A stretch of 64,000 nt of DNA from Seriola aureovittata (lineage: Eukaryota; Chordata; Actinopteri; Carangiformes; Carangidae), in assembly GCF_021018895.1 (NCBI RefSeq), contig NC_079384.1, positions 16,213,140 through 16,277,139 on the forward strand. The letters are read 5' to 3'. Below, piece by piece: positions 1-12,270 of this stretch. How positions within the stretch are numbered: position 1 is the stretch's first letter; each line of letters starts with the position of its first letter. A program made the translations under genes and the position numbers. Below the pieces are notes generated by a model. The model did not search any database and was not told where the DNA came from. It worked only from the letters and a program-made list of their open reading frames with translations.

Positions 1-50
1 TTATCCGACAGGAATTTAAACAAACATCACTTTTGCATTTGCTGAAAGTT

Positions 51-56
51 TTTATT
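51..56 (-). promoter_or_regulatory. Poly(A) signal of interferon copy A
   Basis: TTTATT on the plus strand is AATAAA on the coding strand, about 210 bases after the stop codon. The 3' UTR between them is rich in ATTTA pentamers. Confidence 0.7.
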
Positions 57-264
57 GGGTACAACATGTAAAAAATATAGATTCCAATTTACTCAGGGCA
101 CATTTAAAAAATAAATAAGCATGTTGATCAACTTAGAAAAATATATGTTCAACCAGTCTGTTTATAAATAAACAACAACTCAATAAATAAATACATTAAT
201 AAATAGCTAAATAAATAAATAGAAAGCAAATAAATGAAGAGATGGTAAATCTGACAGACAGATT

Positions 265-1333
265 TTAGTTGGCGGTGAGCAGAGATGAAACCAGCTGGTC
301 AACTCTCATTAGATGGCTTTTGATTTCCTTCCGGATCAGCTCCCAGGATTCAGCGCTGTGGCCCTATACACACAAGAATATAATTATTAGAAACATCGTT
401 ACATAGATAGATAGATAGATAGACAGATAGATAGATAGATAGATAGACTTACCATTCCTTCGAGAACATGGCGGGAGAGTCTCTTGAAATACATGTGCAC
501 CTTCTTGTTCTTCTTCTTGTGGCTGTGGCTCCCAATCTAAATGAATAACAGGTAAAAAAATACTTTTAAAAACAGCTTTGTATTAATTCAAATAAATCTT
601 CATGACACTGTCACCATGGAACCATTCATTCCTTCAGTCAATCCACCCTGACACTTACACAGGAGCGAAGGCCGTCAGCCTGCTGCGTTACAACACCGAG
701 AAAGTCCTTTTCTGTTTTCTCCTCCCATGATGCATTGCTGTGATCCTCATCAAACAGGACAGCCACCTCGTCCAGAACCTGCACTGTGAAACCAAGTTTA
801 TCCTCAGCCTGGAAGAAGAAGAAGAAGAAGAAGAAGAAGAGTAATCAGATTACTACAGGGACACATTTATGACACTGTCTGACAACTGTTTCCAAAACTG
901 GGCAAAATAAGAAGAGATATAACAGATATAATAACCCAGACTTTTCCCTGGAAACCATTCAAAGAAAGAAAATCAAGTCATGTCTTTGGATGACTTACTG
1001 ATGCTTTGGACGCCTGGCTGTACAGATCATTAGGGAAGGCCACAGTGTGCTCCACTTCAGCATCCTCAGTGGTGTTAGTGGAATTATTGACCTGCATCAC
1101 ACACACAAACACACACGTCATGTGTTGAAGTAAACGCACATTAACTCGTTCACTTAAGATCATTCACTGACTTTAAACAACAGGCAAAGAAGTTCACTCA
1201 CCATCGTGTCCAGTAGATCCAAAGAGTTTTTACTGTACTGTCTGAATTTATGATCCATCCATCTGCAGCTCAGCGAGGAGCCTGCACTGAACAGACCCAC
1301 AAACAGGCAAACCAAGAACATCCTGTTGAGCAT
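265..1333 (-). CDS. ifnd: Type I interferon, copy A (two-cysteine group I, IFNd-like)
   Basis: Secreted antiviral cytokine that signals through the class II cytokine receptor/JAK-STAT pathway. Five exons, all phase 0, as in fish type I interferons: 1202-1333, 999-1091, 659-808, 453-536 and 265-363. They encode 185 aa. The N-terminus [20 protein letters not shown] is a signal peptide. Predicted mature protein starts at C23, which would pair with C125 at the end of exon 3; two mature cysteines place it in group I. N-glycosylation motifs lie in NNSTNTT at the start of exon 2 and NAS near residue 100. The C-terminal half has the basic helix [16 protein letters not shown]. It shares Arg in WELIRKEIK with copy C, whereas B and D have Leu, and shares C's shortened intron 2. 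The group d assignment is from memory of perciform sequences and is less certain than the family. Confidence 0.9.
403..448. repeat. (GATA)n microsatellite in intron 4 of interferon A
   Basis: Short tetranucleotide tract next to the exon 4 donor. It corresponds to the much longer (CTAT)n tracts at the same place in copies B, C and D. A (GAA)n tract at about 811-841 in intron 3 has counterparts in B and C. Confidence 0.9.
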
Positions 1334-1437
1334 TTTTAGTGAAGGTACAAGTTGCTTTTGTATGGAGCAGGTTCAGATGTGTCCTGGTGTTGTGTTGGAG
1401 CAGAGCTGCAGCCGCTCATTTAAAGAAGGACTCACCT

Positions 1438-1449
1438 GTTTCATTTTTC
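1438..1449 (-). promoter_or_regulatory. ISRE/IRF-type element in interferon A promoter
   Basis: On the coding strand this reads GAAAAATGAAAC, about 105 bases upstream of the ATG. It resembles the interferon-stimulated response element (GAAA repeats; the spacing here is one base longer than GAAANNGAAA) and contains an AANNGAAA IRF core. A GGGAAACTCT stretch at 1465-1474 resembles an NF-kB site. A TTTAAAT stretch between element and ATG may serve as a TATA-like box. All are conserved in copies B and C. Function is inferred. Confidence 0.55.
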
Positions 1450-3201
1450 AGACATATACCTGCTGGGAAACTCTGAGCATGAGCTGTGGCTTTCACACAG
1501 TTCAAAGGCCAAAATCAATCACAACATACATGTGAATGTCAGTGTCACACATTTCAGATTTGTATTAGTGTCCTGATGAAAAACTTTTCCCACAATGATA
1601 AAAATGTTGTCCTACAAATATAATAACTAAGCTTAAATACTGCATGACACACAGATCACTATTCATTATAACACAGAGGTGTTAGACACAGAATACTTTG
1701 GGAGTAACAGGGATTTTTTTTTTTTTTACAATTTTTAAGGAAATATTATTTTGTACTTTGTGTTGCTTCTACAGGTTTAATGGGGGTTATTGTAACATTA
1801 AACATTATTTAATATCTGTTATTTACTTGTTTTGTATTTTAAATATTTGAGGCAAGACGTTCTTTATTTTGTTTTAATGCGCTCATTATTCTATTATGTT
1901 GTGTTCAAAACTGATTGTTTTCTGTTGTAAGAAGTTTCATAACGTAAATCATTAAAGCTGTAAAATTGTTTTACCTGCAGTGTGTTCACATATAACCTGC
2001 CACCAGGGGAGAGCACTTCCCCAAAGAGAAATGAAAGTGAGTGTGGCCTGTGTTACGTGACAGTGACGCACCTTCATGTTGTCTGCAATATGACAATCAC
2101 GTCACACCTCATCTTTCTGAAGAATGACCACACACATGAAAATGAGCTTCTTAGTATTTCATCATGTCATCTACTGATATGAAAGGATTTACTTTTTATT
2201 GTTCTTGTGGGATATTTGAGTTGCAGGGCTTTGTGTATTTTTTTAAAGCTCATCCAGGGACAAGAATTAGACTATTTACAAATTTTCTGTTTTGTTTTCT
2301 GCCCTGCATAAAATACAAAAAAGTTTAAAGTAAAATGTTCCTAGTTATCCTATGAAGAGTGTTTTAGTATGTCTACAATATGGAAATATACTGTGCAGCT
2401 TATGTTTAGTGATGCCATATGAACATTTTTTTAATTTTCTCTTGCATATGACTTTACCTCCTCACACGTTAAAAACCTTCAAATGACACAATGAGAGAAG
2501 GAAAAACTCTCCCTATGGTCACAACTCATGTTCACAATAAAGTCAAAACAGACATCTTTTAATTTGAAAAAGTCTAAGACAAAACTTTGGGGACCATTGA
2601 CCCTGAACTATATCATAAGAAAAGAATAATATTTAAATGTTATATATGATTTCTTTTCAGTTTGTTTCTAATGTACAGGACAAAAAGAATATTTACAGAG
2701 CAGATTCATGTCACATATACTCTAATATTAATGTGATCCACATATCTTGGCCCTGTGGCCTTTTGAGGAAATACACATGTAATTTATTTAAATAAAGAAA
2801 ACATGTTAGAAAACACAAATTAAAAATACAAATAATAATAAAATGATCAATTACACATTACAAGGAGAGTACCATAACAAAATAAAAGTCTAAGCAAATA
2901 TATATTGATCCATAATCTTCAGCCACTTCTTCAATTATACTTGTAATGAAACTATCAGGCTGAAAATGTGCTGTGATGTGTAAATTAAAATGTGAAGGAG
3001 AATTCCCTTTTCCACAGGCGATCTGGTTCCCACGTTGAAGCAGCCATGAGCTGCTTGGAATAAGTTGTTTGACTGGAGCCTCTTTCATTTTCTCTTTATA
3101 GGAACTTCCCTTTACAGCACCTACTGGACAAAGTGCGCCTGTAGGTTTATCACTGAATAATCATTATCAATCCACACAAACAATGATGCAATTGCAACAA
3201 T

Positions 3202-3394
3202 TTAAAAATGATCAGAAATATATATTTTTTTTTTATTTTGAGGAAAATTAGTTTGGGGATTTTTTTTATATTTGGCTTTGACAAAAACAATTCCTGTAAT
3301 TCCATTATTTATAATATTGAACAGTAAACTTTTTTAATATTACAAATAGTGGGATGTGTTTACTTTTATTTTTTTTATGTTTTTGTGACATTAT
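3202..3394. other. Unique AT-rich spacer upstream of interferon B
   Basis: Lies between the inner end of the left arm and the point near 3395 where interferon B becomes alignable with copies A and C. Low complexity and A/T-rich, with no recognisable element. B therefore shares only about 200 bases of proximal promoter with the other copies and has a different distal 5' flank. Confidence 0.6.
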
Positions 3395-3478
3395 AGATGT
3401 ATGCTGTGATTGATTTTGGCCTTTGAACTGTGTGAAAGCCACAGCTCATGCTCAGAGTTTCCCAGCAGGTATATGTCT

Positions 3479-3490
3479 GAAAAATGAAAC
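3479..3490 (+). promoter_or_regulatory. ISRE/IRF-type element in interferon B promoter
   Basis: GAAAAATGAAAC, 105 bases before the ATG at 3595, identical to the element in copies A and C. A TTTAAAT stretch at about 3504-3510 may act as a TATA-like box. Confidence 0.55.
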
Positions 3491-3594
3491 AGGTGAGTCC
3501 TTCTTTAAATGAGCGGCTGCAGCTCTGCTCCAACACAACACCAGGACACATCTGAACCTGCTCCATACAAAAGCAACTTGTACCTTCACTAAAA

Positions 3595-4135
3595 ATGCTC
3601 AACAGGATGTTCTTGGTTTGCCTGTTTGTGGGTCTGTTCAGTGCAGGCTCCTCGCTGAGCTGCAGATGGATGGATCATAAATTCAGACAGTACAGTGAAA
3701 ACTCTTTGGATCTACTGGACACGATGGTGAGTGAACTTCTTTGCCTGTTGTTTAAAGTCAGTGAATGATCTTAAGTGAACGAGTTAATGTGCGTTTACTT
3801 CAACACATGACGTGTGTGTTTGTGTGTGTGATGCAGGTCAATAATTCCACTAACACCACTGAGGATGCTGAAGTGGAGCACACTGTGGCCTTCCCTAATG
3901 ATCTGTACAGCCAGGCGTCCAAAGCATCAGTAAGTCATCCACTCAGCTTCTTTCTAAAAACCTGCAGTGAATGAAAGACGTGAGAAATCAAAGACATGAC
4001 TTGATTTTCTTTCTTTGAATGGTTTCCAGGGAAAAGTCTTGGTTATTATATCTGTTATATCTCTTCTTATTTTGCCCAGTTTTGGAAACAGTTGTCAGAC
4101 AGTGTCATAAATGTGTCCCTGTAGTAATCTGATTA

Positions 4136-4168
<33 letters not shown>

Positions 4169-4576
4169 TTCTTCTTCTTCTTCTTCTTCTTCTTCTTCTT
4201 CTTCCAGGCTGAGGATAAACTTGGTTTCACAGTGCAGGTTCTGGACGAGGTGGCTGTCCTGTTTGATGAGGATCACAGCAATGCATCATGGGAGGAGAAA
4301 ACAGAGAAGGACTTTCTCGGTGTTGTAACGCAGCAGGCTGACGGCCTTCGCTCCTGTGTAAGTGTCAGGGTGGATTGACTGAAGGAATGAATGGTTCCAT
4401 GGTGACAGTGTCATGAAGATGAATTTGAATTAATACAAAGCTGTTTTTAAAAGGATTTTTTACCTGTTCATTTAGATTGGGAGCCACAGCCACAAGAAGA
4501 AGAACAAGAAGGTGCACATGTATTTCAAGAGACTCTCCCGCCATGTTCTCGAAGGAATGGTAAGTCTATCTATCTG

Positions 4577-4675
<99 letters not shown>

Positions 4676-4676
4676 G

Positions 4677-4717
<41 letters not shown>

Positions 4718-4855
4718 GTAATGATGTTTCTAATAATTATATTCTTGTGTGTGTAGGGCCACAGCGCTGAATCCTGGGAGCTGATCCTGAAGGAAATCAA
4801 AAGCCATCTAATGAGAGTTGACCAGCTGGTTTCATCTCTGCTCACCGCCAACTAA
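3595..4855 (+). CDS. ifnd: Type I interferon, copy B (two-cysteine group I, IFNd-like)
   Basis: Five phase-0 exons: 3595-3726, 3837-3929, 4208-4357, 4476-4559 and 4757-4855 (TAA at 4853-4855), encoding 185 aa with the signal peptide, C23/C125 pair and glycosylation motifs of copy A. I found only one amino-acid difference from A and C: Leu instead of Arg in WELILKEIK of exon 5. Intron 2 keeps about 38 bases that A and C lack, the intron 3 CTT tract is longer (4136-4204) and intron 4 carries a 150-base CTAT tract. Its distal 5' flank differs from A and C. All splice sites are intact, so the gene looks functional. It is tail-to-tail with CD79B. Confidence 0.9.
4565..4716. repeat. (CTAT)n microsatellite, interferon B intron 4
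   Basis: Nearly pure CTAT repeat with two CTGT variants, starting six bases after the exon 4 donor. Its open frame (YLSIYLSI repeats) is an artefact of the repeat. Confidence 0.95.
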
Positions 4856-4881
4856 AATCTGTCTGTCAGATTTACCATCTC

Positions 4882-4962
4882 TTCATTTATTTGCTTTCTA
4901 TTTATTTATTTAGATATTTATTAATGTATTTATTTATTGAGTTGTTGTTTATTTATAAACAG
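4882..4962 (+). promoter_or_regulatory. AU-rich element in interferon B 3' UTR
   Basis: Dense run of overlapping ATTTA pentamers shortly after the stop codon, repeated after the stop codons of A and C. Such elements destabilise cytokine mRNAs. The AATAAA poly(A) signal is at 5064-5069. Confidence 0.65.
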
Positions 4963-5545
4963 ACTGGTTGAACATATATTTTTCTAAGTTGATCAACATG
5001 CTTATTTATTTTTTAAATGTGCCCTGAGTAAATTGGAATCTATATTTTTTACATGTTGTACCCAATAAAAACTTTCAGCAAATGCAAAAGTGATGTTTGT
5101 TTAAATTCCTGTCGGATAAACAAAAGTTTTTTTATTGTTTACAAATATATACATATATATATATTTGTCCTGAGCTGTAGTTACAAGATTTAAAAAAAGT
5201 TAGAGAAGAGTTGTTATGAAATCAAACACAACACAGTTTATGGAAAAAAAAACAACAACTCTTGAGGCACCAAAGATGTCAGCTGAAACTGGACTTCAAT
5301 ACAGTGATACTATTGAGCACAAATCAACAGCAAATATATCAAGCATAAGAATAATTATACTGCTGCACATTTACAAACAAATCACACACTCAAATGGCAC
5401 ATCTCCATATCTGAGTGAGCCCATTAAGGACTCAACGTATTATTGTCAATTTACAACTTACAATTAAGAACGTGTAATCAGTCCTTTTGTTTTTTGTAAA
5501 AACTGCTGAGGCGGTGAAATGAAAGGTAGTCCGGTAAAGTCGGCC

Positions 5546-6322
5546 TCACTCCCATGGGGCCTCAGCTCCCTCGGCCTGGGCGTAGATAGAGAGTTCCTCA
5601 TACAGACCTCCGCCACATGTCTCAATCGCCAAGCCCTGAGAGAGGAAACAAGCCGGTTTTAGTCATGCTACATGTGTACGTTTGAGTCCCATGTGGCTTT
5701 GAAGAGTCCTATTCTCCATTTAGGTTTTATATATTTATAGAATAATGTGACGTGAGGCTTTAAAGTTCATTACAGCTTTGAGTTGCATCTGATTCAGACG
5801 TGACTCAAAGATGAAGTTGTGCAGCTGCTAACACATTGATTGGTTGTTAGTTCGTTTTTTTTACATGTGTGACTGGCGCTGCATAAAAATTCTTTTTCTA
5901 GGATTTTTTGCAAGAAAAATGAAGCAATAAAATCTATTTTTCAACCCACAGATGTCACTTTTCAAAGTTAATGTGTCATTATTCTTACAAAAAAAGCAAA
6001 CAAAAGTTCAGCTAACAAGAGGTACATCCACAAAGCCAACAGGATAGGCTGTGTTCATACATGAAAAACTGAGATCTGCACAGACAGAAGAAGAAGATAC
6101 AATAGTGGTTAGAAGCTCAGTGGTGCGAGGAGACTGTATCCTGTTTGTTACATTGTTCATGCTTTTGTATGTAAAAAAGCACAGCTGGGATGTGTGTCTT
6201 CACTTTCAAAAAAGAAATGTCCTCATCTATGTTGAACGTTACTGTAAAGCAGAGATATTGAAACAAACCTCGTAGATGTGATCAGTTTCAGGCTCCTCGT
6301 ATATACTATCGCTCTTTTCACT
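5546..6322 (-). CDS. cd79b: CD79B (B-cell receptor Ig-beta chain), last two coding exons only
   Basis: Signalling subunit of the B-cell antigen receptor. Two exons are supported: 6269-6322 (18 codons, ending DHIYE) and 5546-5635 (29 codons plus TGA). Joined in phase 0 they give an ITAM, YEGL followed after nine residues by YEEL. Human CD79B has the matching DHTYEGLDID with an exon boundary at the same residue. An extra tyrosine (IYEEP) precedes the ITAM. Acceptor and donor signals are intact. Upstream, 6323-8241 was read on the minus strand without finding the transmembrane or Ig-domain exons; beyond it lies the inverted-repeat arm. The gene may be truncated by the rearrangement, or the 5' exons may be diverged and missed. 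Neighbourhood with interferon agrees with known fish synteny. Confidence 0.72.
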
Positions 6323-8027
6323 CTGTTTACAAAAATGAGGAGAGAAATGCAGTTCAAGAGTTATTGATAATCACACTGCACAGAAAAAATGAACAAATAT
6401 ATCAGGAAATGCAGAAAGAAATGTGACTCGGCCATTGGAAGTAATGGCAGCACTTTATAATGCGGCCTGTGATCTACAGTGTAATTTAGTTGTTACCAGT
6501 ATTTAAATGGGAGAAAACATGACTATTGGGAACAAGGGAGTAACAACTGGGCATGTTAGAGGATAAATTATGCCGTAAATACTGCGAAACAAAAATAACA
6601 TTTTGCCAAAGTGGTGCTAACAACATCATTCACTTTTCAACATTGTAAAAGAATTAGATAATAATTACTAGGTCCCTCATTACACATCAAAGATTAGCTA
6701 TGTTTAAGCACAACGTCTACGGTTTGATCCATGGATTAGCCATGTTTGATCTGGCATACCTGTTATGAGTTGCTGCACTGGTGGAACAACTTGTCCTTAT
6801 TCTAGATCATACAGTGAACATCATAATAAATCCTTGCAGTGGGTATAACTATTGTCAACAACTTATTTCCCAATCAAACTTGCAGTTAACGTTTTACTGT
6901 AAATCATGGGCTGTCTGCTAAAGTTAGTGAAGTATTCCTTGTGAAGCCTTTGCTTCAAACTGTATTGACAAATAACTAAAAGGTGTGTAATTTTATGTGA
7001 TAAAAACACCTGTTACCGTGGCAAACCCTTAAAACAAAGGCCCAAAGGTAAAAAATGAATAAGGAAAGAAGAAAAAGTGCTTTATTATTTGTGGCTAATG
7101 TTATTAGCAATGGTTGAAGACCAGAACTGTTGCTATTGAAATTGTTCTGGACCGCTACATAAATGGTGTTTTCAGTGTGAATGAAGGACTTCAGGAACTT
7201 GGAACTAAAGTGGGTAATTGCAGTCTTTCAGCTTGATCAGCTCTCAGCTAATTTATGCAAAGTACCAAATGTTAAATGAGGAATGATGATGAATATGTGT
7301 TTCCCCTTACTTATGTCTGAGACATAATAATCTGCCTAGCTACAGCCTAACATGAAAAGACCATATTAGCATATACCACTAACTGTTGAACGTGTAGAAA
7401 ATATCAATTGTGCCTGCCTCAAAGGGTCATTTTCATTAGTGATGAATCTGCCAATTATTTTTTTGATTAATAGATTAATTGCTTTGTCTATAAAATGTTA
7501 GAAAATTGTGAAGAATGATGAGGATGATATTGTCAAATGTTTTGTTTTGTTCGTCCAAAACCCAAAGATAGTCTGTTCACTTTACTGTCATGTATGACAG
7601 AGAAAAGATGCAAATCATCAGATTTGAGGGACTGGAACAAGCAAATGTTTGACATTTTTGTCTGAAAAATGAACTAAAAAGGATTATTCCATTATCAAAA
7701 TAGTTACAGATTCATCTTCTATCTTCTTCTTTTTGCCTTTTTATTCCCTGATTGTAACACAGCAATTTGTAGAACGCTATCTATCTTCCTGTTTTGACTA
7801 ATCTGAGCTAATCTCTAATCTGTACAATAACAAACGACAAAAACCGAGACCAGTCCTAGTGTCGCTCAGCTAGTGTTGAAACACTCAGCTGATCTACAGA
7901 AAATGACCTGAGAACAATCTGGATATTTGATAAATGGCTGAAGTTATTCATCAAGTATAAATGTCAAGCATTCACTATGTCTGTCTTCTGAAATTAGATT
8001 TTTTACTTGCTTACTCTGTTTTAATTA
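6323..8027. other. Unique AT-rich segment upstream of the CD79B exons
   Basis: No convincing exon on either strand. It contains a diverged interspersed repeat at about 7440-7720. The rest is AT-rich with no recognised feature. The missing 5' exons of CD79B would be expected here. Confidence 0.5.
7440..7720. repeat. Interspersed teleost repeat (family 1, copy 1)
   Basis: Contains the pattern of a common fish repeat: a run of 'gattaat' motifs, 'tctataaaatgttagaaaat', a 'ttttgtttgtcc..aaacccaaagat' section, a 'tttactgtcatgtatgacagag' section and a closing 'attatcaaaatagtt'. Diverged relatives are at about 22894-23172 and 62588-62850. I do not assign a named family. Confidence 0.6.
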
Positions 8028-8243
8028 GGAACATTTTACTTTAAACTTTTTTTGTATTTTATGCAGGGCAGAAAACCAAACAGAAAATTTGTAAATAGTC
8101 TAATTCTTGTCCCTGGATGAGCTTTAAAAAAATACACAAAGCCCTGCAACTCAAATATCCCACAAGAACAATAATAAGTAAATGCAATTCACAGCAATCC
8201 TTTCATATCAGTAGATGACATGATGAAATACTAAGAAGCTCAT
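8028..8243. repeat. About 215-bp direct duplicate of 9101-9314
   Basis: From 'aggaacattttactttaaac' to 'ctaagaagctcatt' this segment is nearly identical to 9101-9314 in the same orientation, and to 2155-2345 inverted. It abuts the boundary of the right inverted-repeat arm at 8242-8245 and so marks a rearrangement junction. Confidence 0.85.
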
Positions 8244-10007
8244 TGTTGCAATTGCATCATTGTTTGTGTGGATTGATAATGATTATTCAGTGATAAACCT
8301 ACAGGCGCACTTTGTCCAGTAGGTGCTGTAAAGGGAAGTTCCTATAAAGAGAAAATGAAAGAGGCTCCAGTCAAACAACTTATTCCAAGCAGCTCATGGC
8401 TGCTTCAACGTGGGAACCAGATCGCCTGTGGAAAAGGGAATTCTCCTTCACATTTTAATTTACACATCACAGCACATTTTCAGCCTGATAGTTTCATTAC
8501 AAGTATAATTGAAGAAGTGGCTGAAGATTATGGATAAATATATATTTGCTTAGACTTTTATTTTGTTATGGTACTCTCCTTGTAATGTGTAATTGATCAT
8601 AACATGTTTTCTTTATTTAAATAAATTACATGTGTATTTCCTCAAAAGGCCACAGGGCCAAGATATGTGGATCACATTAATATTAGAGTATATGTGACAT
8701 GAATCTGCCCAGTAAATATTCTTTTTGTCCTGTACATTAGAAACAAACTGAAAAGAAATCATATATAACATTTAAATATTATTCTTTTCTTATGATATAG
8801 TTCAGTCAATGGTCCCCAAAGTTTTGTCTTAGACTTTTTCAAATTAAAAGATGTCTGTTTTGACTTTATTGTGAACATGAGTTGTGACCATAGGGAGAGT
8901 TTTTCCTTCTCTCATTGTGTCATTTGAAGGTTTTTTAACGTGTGAGGAGGTAAAGTCATGAGAAGATTAAAAAAAATAAGAAGAAAATAAGAGAAATAAG
9001 AGAAAATTAAAAAAATGTTCATATGGCATCACTAAACATAAGCTGCACAGTATATTTCCATATTGTAGACATACTAAAACACTCTTCATAGGATAACTAG
9101 GAACATTTTACTTTAAACTTTTTTTGTATTTTATGCAGGGCAGAAAACAAAACAGAAAATTTGTAAATAGTCTAATTCTTGTCCCTGGATGAGCTTTAAA
9201 AAAATACACAAAGCCCTGCAACTCAAATATCCCACAAGAACAATAAAAAGTAAATGCAATTCACAGCAATCCTTTCATATCAGTAGATGACATGATGAAA
9301 TACTAAGAAGCTCATTTTCATGTGTGTGGTCATTCTTCAGAAAGATGAGGTGTGACGTGATTGTCATATTGCAGACAACATGAAGGTGCGTCACTGTCAC
9401 GTAACACAGGCCACACTCACTTTCATTTCTCTTTGGGGAAGTGCTCTCCCCTGGTGGCAGGTTATATGTGAACACACTGCAGGTAAAACAATTTTACAGC
9501 TTTAATGATTTACGTTATGAAACTTCTTACAACAGAAAACAATCAGTTTTGAACACAACATAATAGAATAATGAGCGCATTAAAACAAAATAAAGAACGT
9601 CTTGCCTCAAATATTTAAAATACAAAACAAGTAAATAACAGATATTAAATAATGTTTAATGTTACAATAACCCCCATTAAACCTGTAGAAGCAACACAAA
9701 GTACAAAATAATATTTCCTTAAAAATTGTAAAAAAAAAAAAAATCCCTGTTACTCCCAAAGTATTCTGTGTCTAACACCTCTGTGTTATAATGAATAGTG
9801 ATCTGTGTGTCATGCAGTATTTAAGCTTAGTTATTATATTTGTAGGACAACATTTTTATCATTGTGGGAAAAGTTTTTCATCAGGACACTAATACAAATC
9901 TGAAATGTGTGACACTGACATTCACATGTATGTTGTGATTGATTTTGGCCTTTGAACTGTGTGAAAGCCACAGCTCATGCTCAGAGTTTCCCAGCAGGTA
10001 TATGTCT

Positions 10008-10019
10008 GAAAAATGAAAC
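10008..10019 (+). promoter_or_regulatory. ISRE/IRF-type element in interferon C promoter
   Basis: Same GAAAAATGAAAC motif and spacing (105 bases before the ATG at 10124... start of motif 116 bases before) as in copies A and B; the surrounding promoter is identical to that of A. Confidence 0.55.
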
Positions 10020-10123
10020 AGGTGAGTCCTTCTTTAAATGAGCGGCTGCAGCTCTGCTCCAACACAACACCAGGACACATCTGAACCTGCTCCATACAAA
10101 AGCAACTTGTACCTTCACTAAAA

Positions 10124-11272
<1,149 letters not shown>

Positions 11273-11879
11273 AATCTGTCTGTCAGATTTACCATCTCTT
11301 CATTTATTTGCTTTCTATTTATTTATTTAGCTATTTATTAATGTATTTATTTATTGAGTTGTTGTTTATTTATAAACAGACTGGTTGAACATATATTTTT
11401 CTAAGTTGATCAACATGCTTATTTATTTTTTAAATGTGCCCTGAGTAAATTGGAATCTATATTTTTTACATGTTGTACCCAATAAAAACTTTCAGCAAAT
11501 GCAAAAGTGATGTTTGTTTAAATTCCTGTCGGATAAACAATTTTTTTTTATTTTTTACAAATATATACATACATATATATATATACCATGAAGATAATCT
11601 AACAACAGAAACAAGCAGGGCCTCATTTTGACTCTGATGCACACTAAATTTCTGTAGCATTTTCTCTCTTTGTCCTGAGCTGTAGTTACAAGATTTAAGA
11701 AAAGTTAGAGAAGAGTTGTTATGAAATCAAACACAACACAGTTTATGGAAAAAAAAACAACAACTCTTGAGGCATCAAAAATGTCAGCTGAAACTGGACT
11801 TCAATACAGTGATACTATTGAGCACAAATCAACAGCAAATATATCAAGCATAAGAATAAGTATACTGCTGCACATTTAG

Positions 11880-11965
11880 ATTGGGAGCCACAGTCACAAG
11901 AAGAACAAGAAGGTGCACATGTATTTCAAGAGACTCTCCCGCCATGTTCTCGAAGGAATGGTAAG

Positions 11966-12024
<59 letters not shown>

Positions 12025-12041
12025 GTCTATCTGTCTATCTG

Positions 12042-12090
<49 letters not shown>

Positions 12091-12228
12091 GTAACGATGT
12101 TTCTAATAATAATATTCTTGTGTGTGTAGGGCCACAGCGCTGAATCCTGGGAGCTGATCCTGAAGGAAATCAAAAGCCATCTAATGAGAGTTGACCAGCT
12201 GGTTTCATCTCTGCTCACCGCCAACTAA
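11880..12228 (+). pseudogene. Interferon fragment D (exons 4 and 5 only)
   Basis: Exon 4 (11880-11960) and exon 5 (12130-12228, ending in TAA) are intact and open, with good donor and acceptor dinucleotides; exons 1-3 and the promoter are absent. Exon 4 is three bases shorter than in A-C, removing one Lys codon from the lysine run. Exon 5 has Leu like copy B. The sequence before exon 4 (11680-11878) matches the downstream flank of interferon B (about 5170-5373), not intron 3, and the join lies within a shared CATTTA at 11873-11878. On its own this is a dead fragment. It could act as alternative 3' exons for copy C, because exon 3 of C ends in the same phase. Confidence 0.85.
11965..12090. repeat. 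(CTAT)n microsatellite in fragment D
   Basis: Equivalent of the intron 4 tract of the other copies, with several CTGT variants. Confidence 0.95.
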
Positions 12229-12270
12229 AATCTGTCTGTCAGATTTACCATCTCTTCATTTATTTGCTTT

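Larger units (their letters stand above)
1..3201. repeat. Left arm of large inverted repeat (interferon A plus its 5' flank)
   Basis: Read in reverse complement, this stretch matches 8242-11536 almost base for base: interferon exons and introns, proximal promoter and about 1.8 kb of distal 5' flank. The first base of the window already matches the other arm (positions 11527-11536), so the arm may extend beyond the window. The inner boundary falls near 3199-3201, where the shared sequence ends in GCAACAAT. The arms differ mainly in microsatellite length in introns 3 and 4 and in an A-rich insertion near 8960-9010 of the right arm. The spacer is about 5 kb. Confidence 0.88.

Noticed and set aside
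978..1163. Frame MILSERVNV... overlapping interferon exon 2 (also at 3765 and 10294)
   Set aside because: Exon 2 read together with intron 1 sequence; the spliced model explains it.
1326..1535. 69-codon frame antisense to the interferon A promoter, with copies at 3375-3602 and 9922-10131
   Set aside because: Present three times only because the promoter is duplicated; no splice or family support.
4512..4721. Open frame with (YLSI)n repeats; the same at 10957-11187 and 11913-12143
   Set aside because: Reads from real interferon exon 4 into the intron 4 CTAT microsatellite; not a separate gene.
8355..8537. 60-76 codon frame MKEAPVKQLIP..., also at 2858-3088
   Set aside because: Lies in the duplicated 5' flank, no splice context and no family resemblance; the two copies are equal because the arms are duplicates.
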